Shown one piece after another: positions 1 through 12,100 of a stretch of DNA of 64,000 bases. The stretch lies in NCBI GenBank assembly GCA_033439265.1, contig JAVTVX010000009.1, positions 3,833,609-3,897,608 of the forward strand, given 5' to 3'. Both the position numbers and the translations under genes were made by a program. Every line of letters begins with the position of its first letter. Positions within the stretch are counted from its first letter, which is position 1. Below the pieces are notes generated by a model. The model had not been told where the DNA came from. It ran no database searches and worked only from the letters and a program-made list of their open reading frames with translations. The DNA is from Dillenia suffruticosa (lineage: Eukaryota; Streptophyta; Magnoliopsida; Dilleniales; Dilleniaceae).

Positions 1-441
1 TTAATGCAATCGAGTTCTGGGGCAATTCAGGCGAGTCATGGTCAGATTCCGGCGAATTTTTGGATGGTTACTAATTCTAGTAACCAAGTGATGAGTGCTG
101 ACCCTATATGGACATTTCCATCAGTTAATAATAGTGCCTTGTATAGAGGCACCATGTCTAGTGGTTTGCATTTCATGAATTTCCCTACTCCTGTAGCCCT
201 ACTGCCCGGCCAGCAATTCGGGTTAGGCACGGGAGGTGGAGGCGGTGCTGATGGCGGCGGCGGCGGCGGTGGTAGTACTGGTACAATTAGTGCAATGAAT
301 GACAGTCACTTCGGCATATTTACCGGTCTTAACCCATATCGGCCTATACCAGGATCCGGGGTTTCTGATTCTCAAGCAAGTGAGTCTCATTCACATCAAG
401 GAGGCGATGATCGACGTGATACAAGAAGTCATCATTCATGA
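1..441 (+). CDS. Class I TCP transcription factor, C-terminal fragment (TCP9/TCP19-like)
   Basis: This reading frame is open at the left edge and stops at TGA 439-441, giving about 146 residues. The TCP DNA-binding domain must lie further left, outside the window. What remains is the low-complexity C-terminal region of class I (PCF) TCP proteins. It carries the stretch IPANFWMVTNSSNQVM, then DPIWTFP, then YRGTMSSGLHFMNFPTPVALLPGQQ as landmarks, a glycine run near residues 79-92, and a His/Ser-rich end. The tryptophan-containing IPANFWM and SGLHFMNFPTPVALLPG blocks are typical of the TCP9/TCP19 clade; that assignment is from family memory. Class I TCP factors bind GTGGGNCC-type sites in the nucleus and control growth and cell-cycle genes. 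No intron is seen in the visible part. The 3' UTR probably runs several hundred bases past the stop. Confidence 0.85.
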   Translation, partial: LMQSSSGAIQASHGQIPANFWMVTNSSNQVMSADPIWTFPSVNNSALYRGTMSSGLHFMNFPTPVALLPGQQFGLGTGGGGGADGGGGGGGSTGTISAMNDSHFGIFTGLNPYRPIPGSGVSDSQASESHSHQGGDDRRDTRSHHS

Positions 442-928
442 GACATTATGTGATGCAAAACTTCAATTAAAACATACACGTGAGAGAGGTTTGAGATTTG
501 CTTTAAATTTGAGGTTTTTATCATATGATTATTAATTTTTTTTCCTCCCCTTTTTTTAGTGTGATTAATATTGATGAGTTTTAGAGAAAATTCTAGGGTT
601 TGAGAAAACAAAACAATTTAACGTTGGCTATATTGGCTGGTTTTGTGGAACAATGTCTCTTTGGGGGAGGGGGGTTTTCTTTTATTCGTGTATATGTCAT
701 CATAATTAATTGTTTCTTAAATTCTTTTTTAGAGCTATAATTTGTGCTTAAGAATGTGTCACATTCACAAGAGTAAGATATTTTTCACTCTCTCTCCCTC
801 TATACACTTAGATACAGAAATAAAATAGTAATGCAGTGACAATGTATACCAGGGTAGTATAAAATATGCTGCTTTTCATAGGGATCATACTCTCTGGCTG
901 GCGATGAATCTCACGTTCACTGCAAAAT

Positions 929-972
929 GTGTGTGTGTGTGTGTGTGTGTGTTTGAGAGAGAGAGAGAGAGA
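929..972. repeat. (GT)n-(GA)n compound microsatellite
   Basis: About 12 GT units are followed directly by about 9 GA units. Overlapping ORFs on both strands are artefacts of the repeat. Confidence 0.9.
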
Positions 973-1014
973 TGTAGATCTTTTAAGAGAGAGAGAGATG
1001 GGGTTAATAGGACA

Positions 1015-1457
1015 GTGGGTCCCAAACCCTTATCAGTTCCAGGTGTTTGCTCAGGTGGTGAGCCCCACCTTGCTGATAATCTCCTAAACCAATGTACAAT
1101 GTCACTGACAAACAGGTGGATCATTCCTCTCTCTTTCTTCCCCTTTTTTTTCTAATGTTGTTTATATTATATTAAATAATTAAATATAAAAAATATTGAA
1201 TTTGAATCTGATACTACATAAACTTATCAAATTACAACTTTTAGCCAATAAAATTTATTTTGATATATATTTTTATTTCTGGAGGAGTGCGAAGTGAAGG
1301 GTATCATAGCTTTGGTGCAGCTTGCTGGGTACCTTTCTCAGCCAGGCTAAGATAAGTAGCTTGCTGGCACAATAAAAGATCAGTGGAGGGGTTTAATTGT
1401 CCCGCCAGAAGGGCCCACTTGGCATTGAACTGGACCCTTCAAGTGGATTGGGCCCAC
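1015..1457. promoter_or_regulatory. Three class I TCP-type binding motifs
   Basis: GTGGGTCC lies at 1015-1022 and GGGCCCAC at 1411-1418 and again at 1450-1457. All three match the class I TCP consensus GTGGGNCC or its reverse complement. They lie 0.6-1.0 kb downstream of a gene that itself encodes a class I TCP factor. Function is inferred from the motif only. Confidence 0.35.
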
Positions 1458-2332
1458 CAAAACTGAATGATTGGGCCTCTCTCAGTGGAGTAAAATTATC
1501 TACCCAGTAGATTCTCGAGTTTCATTTCAATCCCCACGTTGAATCAATGTGTCCTTTTTCACCAAAAAAAAAAAAGAAAAAAAAAATGAAAATGTGCCCT
1601 TTGCTTCCCACTTTGCACGTAAATGAAGATTTGCATGACCATAAAGGGCTTAAATCCTGTTAAATTTGGTAGGAGCAGTTTTAAATTTAACTCCAACTAG
1701 ATGGGATTAGATTTGATCATTTTGATGATAAGAGGTTGGTGACATGTGATTGTGTCTAACAATGAATGAGATGAACAACCTTGGATTAGTCCTATAACTG
1801 AATACTAGTATCCTTTAAGGAAGAATTCATATTTCATTTTTATGTATGAAGAAAATAAATATCAGAAAAATTTTATCCTTTAAGCGTCAAATCTGATTCA
1901 AATCAGATTTAATCAAAATTAATTTAATTATCGGATATCAGTCATTTACAAATAAATAAATAAATAAATAATGAATGAGGAGTTGAAGGAAATTGATCTT
2001 CGATTCATGTCAAGATGTTGAAAAATTAAATAAGTCATTTTTTAATTCTAAAATCGATTGGAGTTATCTTTCAATACAATTTTTTTTTTTTTTTTGCAAA
2101 ATTTAGAATTTCTATTTGTATATTAATTCAGATTTAGTTGTAAAATTTATTGACTATTTCATAATCGTCGTCATAGCACTCGATAGTACTTTCGGCAACA
2201 AAGATTTTATTTTATTTTATTTTATTTTTAAGGATAGGGTTAAGTTAGATTTAGGTCTTAGACTTTTGTTTAAAACTTTTAACCTGGTTCATACAATTGA
2301 ATCAATCACACCTTTATCATGGTCAGTGCCCA

Positions 2333-2432
2333 AATCCTAGAGTCAGTATTGAAAGCCATGGACACTCATTTGGCACATCCTAATGCCCATGCCCATGCCC
2401 ATGCCCATATGGCTTAATCCTAGAGTCAGTAT
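2333..2432. repeat. 17-bp direct repeats bracketing a 66-bp segment with short inverted ends
   Basis: AATCCTAGAGTCAGTAT occurs at 2333-2349 and exactly again at 2416-2432. The 66 bases between carry AAGCCAT near one end (2353-2359) and its inverse ATGGCTT at the other (2409-2415), with an ATGCCC tract inside. The arrangement resembles a target-site duplication around a very small insertion, or a local duplication. Confidence 0.6.
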
Positions 2433-3644
2433 ATATTGACTGTGAGCTTAATTGAAGTATTAATTGGAGTTAAGGTTATGATTGGAATCAAATGAATTTT
2501 GTAAAAATTTTAATTAAATTAATTGGGTCAATTCAATCGATCAATTTTCAATTAAATTATCAAAAATTTTGACTAGTTTAAATAGACGTTAAATTAAGAA
2601 TTGGGTCAAAATATTAATGATGAGAATTAGATTTGATCCATTTCAAATTGATATAATATTCTTTTATAAATGAATTATAATTTAATTGGTGCCGTCTATT
2701 TTTCTTTTATAAATCTTAAGTTCGATCCTCCTTTATAAAAAAAAAAAAAAAAAAGGATATGGCATTACTCCAGAAGAAAATTTTGAATAAGTTGAAGTAT
2801 AACAAACCAACGAGGTAAAAAAAAAACAAGAACCTATAGCAAATTAAGATAAGATGAGATCTTTTAAATATGACCCTAAAAGGCATAAAGGCCACATCAA
2901 AATCTTACCAATTGAAAATCTACAGGTAACCCTTAAAAGGGTAATCCCCTCCCTAGAGTGACCCTACAACTTTTCTAACAATCGCGTTGTAAGGGCATTT
3001 TGGTCCCATGAATTACACAAAATCAAAAATCTTTTTAATTTTGGTTTTTATTGACTAGTATCCGGATTTCGTCCGATTAATTTATTTTGAATATTATAAA
3101 GTTCATTAAATGATTGATTCTTTTAAATTTAATTTCTTTATTTTTATAACTTGAACTCTAAACAAATGATTAAAGAATTATAGTATCTTATTACTATAAA
3201 AATTTGGTACAAAATAAAAAATCTTTGCACCCATGTCCGCCAAGAGAACTCACAAATATCCTCTGCGGAGAAAAGTACTTCTCTATTGTAAAATTGTTGT
3301 CAAGTGTATAGAAGCAGAGGCTGAGAGTTATTTTTCTGGTGAGACAGTCTCTCGAGGGTCATTTGGATCCTCTTCGATTTTGTTGCTCGAACAAGGAACA
3401 TGTGTCGCTTTCTAGCAATTCAAAATTCCAGCACCCAATGGCTCCTAAGAGAGAGGGGGGGGGGGGGGAATTCGGCGAGGAGCCTTCCCCCCTGGACAGC
3501 TAGAGTTACTCGGACTCACGAGTTATTCGACTTATTCAAGTTTATAATAAAAAAAAAATAAAACACACGCACATACGGTCTGGACCCAAGTCAAGCCCAC
3601 AGTTGTTCCTAACATGAGCTTTGGATTGATTTAGATTGGGTTTT

Positions 3645-3694
<50 letters not shown>

Positions 3695-5792
3695 TAAATT
3701 GATTTTTTGCACTATGAAAATTCTTTTTTTTTTAAACCTAATTGTGCTTTATCATATCCACAACCTTAAAAATATAGCCAAGCTCTCTAGGAGGAAAAGT
3801 TGGGCACGAGGGACTGAGGCAGCTGCTCAAGCTTTGAGAAATCATGAAACTTGCAATGAATTGCCCTTTTTTCCCTTTTAAAGTTTAAAGATGATAGGAT
3901 AATGGGTACTGTTATTTTTCATAATATTAATATAAAGAGTTTCTACATATTAAGTTATATTTATTTTCTTTGAAACGAATCAATCATTACAGTCCTACCA
4001 AAATTCCAAATAGCAACATGGCTCCTCATAACTAATATGTGACACATGGATTTGAATGTAATAGTTTTCAATAATCAATTTATTAATTTTGATTAGTCCG
4101 ATTCGAGTTAATCATCAAATCCATTAATAAACGAACTCTTTAAATATTTATTTTTTTTAATTTTAAAACTCGAACCTGATAATTTAATTAAAAAATTTAG
4201 TATTCTTCGTCACTGAGCAAATAAAATGCTTGTTTTATCTTCCTTTTTATGTTAAAAACAAAGAGAAATTTTGGTTTATGAACTCTGAAGTTTGGAGGCT
4301 TGAAGAAGCAGTCACTATAAATTTTCTTGGATTTACAAGATCTGTAAGTTTCTAGAGGAAATAAAAAAAAGTTAAAACTTGTAATATATTATGGATAACC
4401 CTTTTTAAATTTTTAACAAGATATTAATTAATTTAATTAAAAACGCTGTGTCACCATAGTGAAAGATTGGAATTCAATTAAAATCGACACAATGGTAATC
4501 TTCGATAAAAAAAAATGGGTTGGTGTTGATGAAAACTTTTTTTTCTTTAAAAACCATTGGTGTCAAATATATATATATATATATATATATAAAAGAGAGA
4601 AAAGCATCAGAGAGTTGTATATTAAAAAAATTAATTAATTTTTAAAATTATATTTTAATTAATTTAATTTAAATATTATGAATACTAATTTTAAAGAAAT
4701 TTTTGGCAAAGCAGGAAGTTCTATGCTACAGCGACAACAAGAAGCACGGATATGACTAATTAATATCATAAAATAAATTACTTCCACCTCCACCCCAACA
4801 TTGATTTGATTACAGCATTGATTTGATTCCAACCAAACCTCCACCCCAACCCCCCACCTCCACCTTTGTTAATTACTACGCTGATTTGATTGTGAAACCC
4901 ATGCCCCAGCCCCAGCCCCAGCCCCAGCCCCAGCCAAGGCCCCTACGGTCCGCATCTGTCTCCAAATCACTCATTAATTCCCTTCGCTTTAGGTTTTGGC
5001 TAATTCTACCCATCAAAATACCCCCCCCTCTCTCTCTCTCTCTCGTTAATATGATTATTATTTGAAAAATGTGTTATGAATGAAAAAAAGAAAGAAGGAA
5101 AGAAAATGTCATCGAAAAGATCAACCAAACAGGAACTCTTATCTGAGATGGCTAAAAATTTCAAACCAACCCATTATTTGGATACCAAATTCAAATATTT
5201 TCGATCACCATAATTTTTCTTTGAATAGGTAACATCGCACTTAGTTTCTCTCTCACACAAACACACACACACATATATATTTGTATGATAAAGATAGGGT
5301 ACAGAAGCAGAAGCATGTGTCATTTCCTCCCCAACCTCCAACCAAACAGCACATTTACTGTGTTTAGTCTACACATGACAAAGGCCCTTCCACACACAAC
5401 CAAACATGATGAATAAAGGGTTTTCAAAGGATTGATGTGCATTCAATTTGCTACCGACAGCAAAATGATACACCTCCCCATCCTCTAGAGCTCTGTTTAC
5501 AATTCCGAAGGGGCAAGTCCTTTCAAACAATATAAATTACCCCAATTTAGTCATTTTGCAGAACCTTGGTAAATTGAGTGCTGTTCATTAATGAAACGTG
5601 AATAAAAATTTTAGAATGAAACTCCTAAAATAAGTAGCTGTGAAGCCCAAATAAAAATATGAGATTTATGAAACTTACACCAAAATTTTTTATTTCGATT
5701 CTGATTTTCAAATATGATCCCAACCCAACGTCTCCTGAGGTTATAACTATGAACTTGGCATGGACTGAGCAGGCCCAAATTCCAATACATAC

Positions 5793-5835
<43 letters not shown>

Positions 5836-5976
5836 CAGAATTACAGACATGCATTATACCATGTGAGTCAAGAATCGACTAAATTTCAGTTCATATTTCA
5901 TATTTTGACCCATTTTTAATCTCAATTTTACTAAGATTGATTAAACATACTGATATTAAGGTTGATTCCAATACAT

Positions 5977-6011
<35 letters not shown>

Positions 6012-6111
6012 CTTTTCACCGGTCGATATTTGAATTTTATCTGATTAGTCCGATTTGAATACTGTAAAATCTATTAATAGATTTGTTCTTCTATTTTTTT
6101 TTATTTTTAAA

Positions 6112-6645
6112 ATTTAAATTTAAAATTTATGATTAAGTTGATAGAATATATGACTATTTAATTCGAAAGAAATTATTCAGACGAGAATGTTATTGACACT
6201 TAAAAATTGTTTTTTTTTTTTGTACCATGTCTTGAACACCGCCCGGTATTCGGGGCTTCGCCCCGACTAATCCGGACCGACCGCTGCAGTGGCTCCTGTT
6301 CGGAGGGCGGGTCTCCCAACGGGGAACGCTCCATACACATGAGGACCCAATGTTTCTAATGGGAATCGAATCTCGATTATTTAAATTTAAAATTTATGAT
6401 TAAGTTGATAGAATATATGACTATTTAATTCGAAAGAAATTATTCAGACGAGAATGTTATTGACACTTAAAAATTGTTTTTTTTTTTTGTACCATGTCTT
6501 GGACACCGCCCGGTATCCAGGGTTTCGCCCCGACTAATCCGGACCGATCGCTGCAATGGCTCCTGTTCGGAGGGCGGGTCTCCCAACGGGGAACGCTCCA
6601 TACACATGAGGACCCAATATTTCCAGTGAGAATCGAATCTCGATT
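6112..6645. repeat. Tandem duplication, period 267 bp, containing a SINE
   Basis: Unit 1 spans 6112-6378 and unit 2 spans 6379-6645. Each has 98 bp of AT-rich flank followed by most of a SINE. The flank is identical in both copies (6112-6209 and 6379-6476). The SINE part shows ten differences, all transitions. The sequence ATTTAAATTTAAA at the unit starts, with a similar TTTAAA after the second unit, could have provided the slippage point. Confidence 0.9.
6210..6378 (-). mobile_element. tRNA-derived SINE, first copy, head missing
   Basis: Read on the minus strand, this is the SINE body and 3' end finishing in a run of 12 A (plus-strand T run 6210-6221). The tRNA-like head with the A box is absent because the duplication boundary cuts it off. 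Its 3' part matches the second copy, including the block whose plus strand reads CCCCGACTAATCCGGACCG. Confidence 0.75.
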
Positions 6646-6690
6646 ATGTTTAAAGGAACTCAACCCCACATCCGATTGAGCCAAACACAA
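6477..6690 (-). mobile_element. tRNA-derived SINE, second and more complete copy
   Basis: On the minus strand it begins with a pol III A box-like TGGCTCAATCGG (complement of 6672-6683), then a B box-like GAGATTCGATTCTC (complement of 6628-6641) at normal tRNA spacing. A GC-richer body follows, with GGATTAGTCGGGGCGAAA and GGATACCGGGCGGTG, and it ends in GTAC plus 12 A. An internal promoter, no coding capacity and an A tail define a SINE. The 3' block resembles the conserved angiosperm SINE 3' domain known as the Angio-domain. The element gives rise to spurious ORFs on both strands. Confidence 0.75.
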
Positions 6691-8159
6691 CACAAGATCA
6701 GCTATATTCAAACTATCTTCTAATATACTTATTGTCTATTCCAAAGTCTGATGGTTTTCATTATACTATATCGAGAGATAATATTAAACGATATTATATG
6801 TTATAAGAATATTTGATTTTGTTAAAATATAAAATTAAATCAATTTTAAGTATATTTAACTTTATTTGTTTTTATATTTATAACAATTATTTTTATATTC
6901 ATAATAATAATTTTCTATATAAATTTAATATATTTTAATAATTTAATAAAATAATAAAATATTAAAATTTCATAATATTTTATTATTACTTTCATGCTCA
7001 AACATCTCTCACTTCGAAAATGTCTTTACTTTTGTATTATTAACTAATTTAATTTATACGGACTCTTCCATCCTACTTCCCCAAATAAGCTTCTAGAGAG
7101 GCCTTTTGACCTGCGGTGCAAGCGGGGCATGATTGTTCAGAGCTCCTCATCCGTGAGCATCTAATTTGTAATTTCAATATTCTAAATCTTCTTGCATAAA
7201 CTCTATACAATCGACTCCATTTAATAGAATAAAGATCGGGTTATTGTTGTATTATCTCTTCTTTTTATTTATTTATTTATTTATTTTCTTTTTTAGGAAA
7301 AGGGCGAGCATATGGTGCAAAGCTTATTAGACTATAGTAGGGGATTAAAGTTAAGAATAATATCCCTTCTTGTACCAAACTTCTCATCTTGTGATTCCTC
7401 TTATCAGGAAATAGGGTAAGGGGGTTTTCTCTTTATTGCACAAGATAAACTACTTCTACCTATTTATTTCTTTTATCATCAAACTATATGTATAATTATT
7501 TCCAAGGTCTTGCATGGCTACCAAGCGGTTTTTGTAAGAACCCCATGTATCCATTTTTCCAACTTTTTTTTTTTTTTTTTTTTTGAGCAAAACTCCCCAT
7601 CCTCTATTTAAAACTACACAGGATTTCCTTTCATCTCCTGTTCTCTGGGAAGTCAGCCTAGGGCGAACAGCTCTGGTCAGGCAACTCGTTAGTCCCGGTT
7701 ATTTATTATACATGTATTTCATTTTCTAATCTATTATTTTTTGTCTTTGTAAGAACATTCGAGTGATAAAAAATTCTTACCCAAATGTCTATCTTTCCCA
7801 AGATTTCGTGTTCGAATTTTCATGAATACATATTTTCATAATTTTTATGACTTCTATGTAACGAAAGAAATCTTTTATTTTTGTATATTCAAGATATATT
7901 TTACATGTTTTTTTTTCTTTTGAAAGGAGAGAAATTGTTCCCACTAATTATTTATTTCCACCCTTTCAACAAGAAAAAAATGAACAAAAATTGACTCCCC
8001 CCCCAAAAAAAAGAAATTCATGTATCAATGAATTTTGAATAAGATTTAGTGGCAAATGGTCACATAATAATTTATGAATTAGACATCACATTATATGATG
8101 TAGCCATCAGTTTTCGAAATTGTAATAATTCTTAAAATTAAATAATTTATAATAGGCGA

Positions 8160-8160
<1 letters not shown>

Positions 8161-8195
<35 letters not shown>
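8161..8195. repeat. (TA)n microsatellite
   Basis: About 17 TA units followed by a T run, in AT-rich intergenic DNA. Confidence 0.9.
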
Positions 8196-8203
<8 letters not shown>

Positions 8204-8996
8204 GGCAGTGATGAGTATAATTATATTGGTACAGTCTTAACATTTTCTTTTCTCAAACCCAAAAATGGCCTGGGGAGACTCACACTTGAACTTGGCCCAA
8301 TAGTCGTCCTACTTTTTATTATCATGAGCTCTTTTCATTTTATTTTTAACTATTAGTATATGATAATAATATTGAATCAAGTAAATTTAATCCGAGTTGA
8401 GTTAGATAGTAGAATGAAATTGGGGTTTGAAGCCCTAATTGTTCACATATTTAGGACGAAGTCAACAGCCTATGTGAATGGTTGACTCTCCTCTGGGAGC
8501 CAAGTGAGCACAGCAGCCTCGCACATGTTGAGTGAACCCTCGGCCACTCTCTCTCGATGCACATAGATATAAATTAAAATTTTTGGATAACATTCTACAT
8601 TTATTTTTTTGTTATATAAAAAAAATAAAAATCGTAAAAATATATGTATTTACGAAAATTAACGATAAACCTTGACATAAAAAAAAACACTTGAAGAAAA
8701 GTTATTTACTATTTAAGTATCCCTACAAACTTAATATTCTATATTTATAGGAATAATAATTTGAATATGACATAAATGTATTTCTAAAATGACCATTGTT
8801 ATTGATTTTTGGTTTGTGGCGTGGTGTCTCCCTGATGTTTGGAATTCTTAATCTTTAGGCATAATTTAAGCGGCAGAATTTTCTCTTTTTTTTTTTTTTT
8901 CTGATGTCAAAAAAAAAAAAAATTCTCAATCAAAAATGGGCCGAGGGTCTAAGGCCCGAGCTCAGCCCATCTTAACCCAAGCCTACCCATTTTCGG

Positions 8997-9001
<5 letters not shown>

Positions 9002-9041
<40 letters not shown>
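9002..9041. repeat. (TC)n microsatellite in the probable 5' leader of the 2H-like gene
   Basis: About 20 TC units lie 120 bp before the ATG at 9160. CT-rich leaders and core promoters are common in plant genes, so this may sit near the transcription start. Confidence 0.85.
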
Positions 9042-9043
<2 letters not shown>

Positions 9044-9159
9044 AGCCTTCATTTCCCGGAATATGAGAAGTCTGTTGCTGAGTCTAAATCAGAATTAGTA
9101 TCTTGAATTCTAATTGGAGGTGAAGTCTGATCTGATGATTCCAGAATTAGGAGCCAAAC

Positions 9160-12100
9160 ATGGCTAGAGTTCGGACCTGGTACAACCATTCAAGGCCTGC
9201 AAGAGCAACCCTAATCTGGATCATCTCTGCTCTCCTCTTCATCTTCTTCTTCAAAACCATCTGTCAATTACGCTTCTACAGTCCTTCTGCTGGTGATCAC
9301 TTCTTCATAATCCATTTTAAGATTTGATCAAAAACGTTGTCTCAAGTTTTCTTTTTTGTGTTAAAATTCTTAGGGTTTTGGATTTTGAAACAGGAACAAT
9401 GGAATTGAACTCGGAGCGTAGGTCAAAGTTGTATGACAAAATGGGGAGGGATTTGGATGAGCATGGTGCGGCTTTTCTCAAGCATGGTGAAACTTCTCAA
9501 TCGCTTTCCCTTTCGGATTTGTTCGACTTCAGAGGTGGGGTCTTGAGGCCCAAGCTCAAGGTAAGATTAACATTTCTCGTGAGTTTTTAGCATTTGCTGA
9601 ATTTTGAGAACCAAGCAGTGTCAGCTAGTTCAACTGGTAAACACCCGTGAGCCAGTATCAAGAGGCGAGCAATGCTATGTAGACCGAATTAGTACAGTCC
9701 ATATTAACATGTTTTCTCTAATTTTTGTTCAAATCATCAACATGTGTTGATCAAGTCAAATAATAATTTGATTAAAAATTCATCAAAATATGCAAACGGA
9801 GACTGCCACATAGTATTTGGTCCATTTGGTCTGAATGCCATTATTCCTTAAAAGGTCGTGTGATCAAATCTTGCAAGTACCAGGGTTGAGGTGGTTCATG
9901 GGCAGGGTGACAATTATCCCATCACTTGGGGCTTAATATAAGATGTTGAGCACTACTTATAGTTTGCAATGGTATATGAGATGGAATAATGCTCAATGAA
10001 ATGAAATAAAAAAGGTCAATTGGCTATACAATGAAGTGTTGAAAGATGTTATTCTTTAATGTACAATGAAGTACAATTTGCTCTTAAATGCCCAAGGGGC
10101 GGACCTACATAGGAGGGAGGGTGGGCAATTGCACCCTCTCAATTTTTTTAAATTTAATTAGTGTTTATGACCCATATTTATTTTATATCTACTTAATTAT
10201 AACTTTGCCTCACTTGTATTTTTTTTTTCTTTTAAACTCATTTATTTGACTAAATTTCATATAAATCTTTTTTCAAAAACCTGTCACATAACAAAAACAA
10301 AATATGATATCATCGTCGCTTACTTTACACCAATAAAAAAATGTTTTGTAGTCTTTAAAGTCAAAAAAGAAAAAAGTAAATAAGATTGTAAATCTGAGAA
10401 ATATTAATTTGACATTGAAAACCTCATTTTGACACTTTTCCTTTTCCCTCCCCACCTTCCCCCAACTTTCTCTCTCCTCTCCCTCTCCCTTTGGACCTCT
10501 TCCCATCCATTTTGTTTTTCCCTCTCCTTTCCCTTTCGTCTTTTCCCCTCTCCTTTTCATTTCCTCTATCTCTTTTATTTCCATATCTTTGATTCATTCT
10601 TTTATATTTCCTTCACTTATTGAATACCGGAATCTTAATTCTCCAATTTTCTCCGGTTAACAACCGAAACCGTATTAAAATTTGAAGAAAAATCCATTAT
10701 TTGTCCTATAAAAAAATTACATGTTTTCAATTAAAATTTTTAATTTTTGGAATATTATAGTTGAATTATTTTTTTTAATATTTTAGATTTTCTAATATAG
10801 TTTTATAATTCATGTTTGTTGCTTGAACAAATATTTTATAATTTTTTTGCACCATTTGCCTTTGGGTCTTAGATCCACTACTGATGCCCAATAAGATTAT
10901 GTTATATTGGATTCACTATTTTTGGTGGCTGACCTTTTTGGTGTAGCATTATTACCATATTATCTTGTTTTTAGCATTCAATAACATAAGCAAGAAAATT
11001 TAAGAATTGTCTCTGTGTTATCAAATAGGCTCAATGTTGGAATATGGCATTAAGCTAGACTTTTGTCTTGAGTGGTTATCAAATGTCCCCTAAGTCTATA
11101 TATTTTTCTGCGTGTAAATGTATACATGTTGGATAAATAGAAATGATGGTCTTACGTGTTTTGTAGCCAGCAGATCCACCTGTTCGAGCTAATGTTCTGT
11201 ATTTGAGCAAGGAGTACTCAATGCCCATATCGTAAGTTTGCTTGCTATAATGGATAAGGTCATGTTTATATTGTTATTATTTTTTTTGGGGGGGGGGGTT
11301 TATAAGTGGTCGTGGTAGCAGAGCTAGCTTTGATTCATTGACATGTGGGGCTTGGCAGTTCCAGGGTTAAAAGGTTTGTGATTGTTTCCCATCCTCGTAT
11401 AGAAAAGAAAGAAAATAAGATCGCAAGACTTACTATATCCGGACCGCTGAAAGATGATATTCATTAATCTCTGATAACTTCTTTTGATTGACACTAAACT
11501 CCTACGACATATATTCTGATGATTTTAGTGTGATCAAGTGTAAAGCAATCTACATCCTCATGGGTAGTGGTGATTAATTGTGCTCAAGAACATGCTCATG
11601 CATTGGTGTAGCTTGTGGTACTTGTGCGGATTAAAAAAAAAATTTAATATCTTTGTTTCTACAAAAAGCTCAATAATTAGAAAAATTGAGAGCAGTCCAA
11701 ATTAATGACTTAGACCCCCCCCAAAAAAGGTTGAAATGTAAGCCTGCCACAGCAATTACGGGCATTACTTGATGCTAACAATCATTGCTGTGGCCACTAT
11801 GGCCTAATAGGGCCTGGGATGTTTTCATTGAATTTTCATAAATACCAAAGTGTAGTATAACGACTAGAGCTGTGACGGCAGCAACAGTTTTCAACACCAA
11901 TGAATATTCAACTACAACAACTACTGCAACTACACCAATTCAACTCCATGAGAAAAATGCAAATAAATGGAAATAGGAAATTAATTTTAATTAGTAACTT
12001 AATTTCTTTGCCTATATTAATGACAGTAAACCAAATTTCTGTGTGGATGAATCATGTATGTCCTTTAGGCATGTAAGGAAGTTTAGTCCAAATTGTATTT

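Larger units (their letters stand above)
442..9159. other. Intergenic region after the TCP gene: AT-rich, no supported gene
   Basis: No ORF here looks coding; those of 60-90 codons lie on simple repeats or AT-rich DNA. The stretch holds a GT/GA microsatellite near 929-972, AT runs at 3647-3690, 4567-4591, 5786-5832, 5980-6009 and 8161-8195, an ATGCCC tract near 2381-2408, a CAGCCC tract near 4905-4936 and a poly-G run at about 3456-3468. Listed separately are TCP-type binding sites, a micro-insertion at 2333-2432 and a duplicated SINE at 6112-6690. AT-rich blocks near 3050-3200, 4085-4210 and 6018-6150 share a loose theme (a GATTAGTCCGATT-like core followed by an AT-rich tail) and may be worn copies of one dispersed element. 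The last 160 bases are probably promoter and 5' UTR of the next gene. Confidence 0.6.

Noticed and set aside
885..1155. ORFs of about 80 codons on both strands
   Set aside because: They read through a GT/GA microsatellite and encode only repeat-derived residues such as runs of Val-Cys and Arg-Glu.
3233..3415. 60-codon ORF starting MSAKRTHKYPLRRK
   Set aside because: No recognisable domain, AT-rich neighbourhood, followed by a poly-G run; nothing supports translation.
3456..3468. Poly-G/C runs (also about 23100-23130, 44460-44476, 60566-60587) as regulatory quadruplexes
   Set aside because: Homopolymer runs are also frequent sequencing or assembly weak points, and nothing near them indicates a function.
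4823..5065. 80-codon Pro/Gln-rich ORF
   Set aside because: Its core is a CAGCCC simple repeat and it has no family features.
6457..6711. ORFs on both strands across the second SINE copy
   Set aside because: The sequence is explained by a tRNA-derived SINE; the first copy does not preserve these ORFs as coding units.
9617..9945. Possible further SINE with A box-like AGCTAGTTCAACTGG
   Set aside because: A B box-like string lies about 230 bp away, too far for a pol III promoter, and there is no tail or target duplication.
10273..10623. 103-codon minus-strand and 64-codon plus-strand ORFs
   Set aside because: Both come from a pyrimidine-rich tract inside a transposon-like insertion in an intron.
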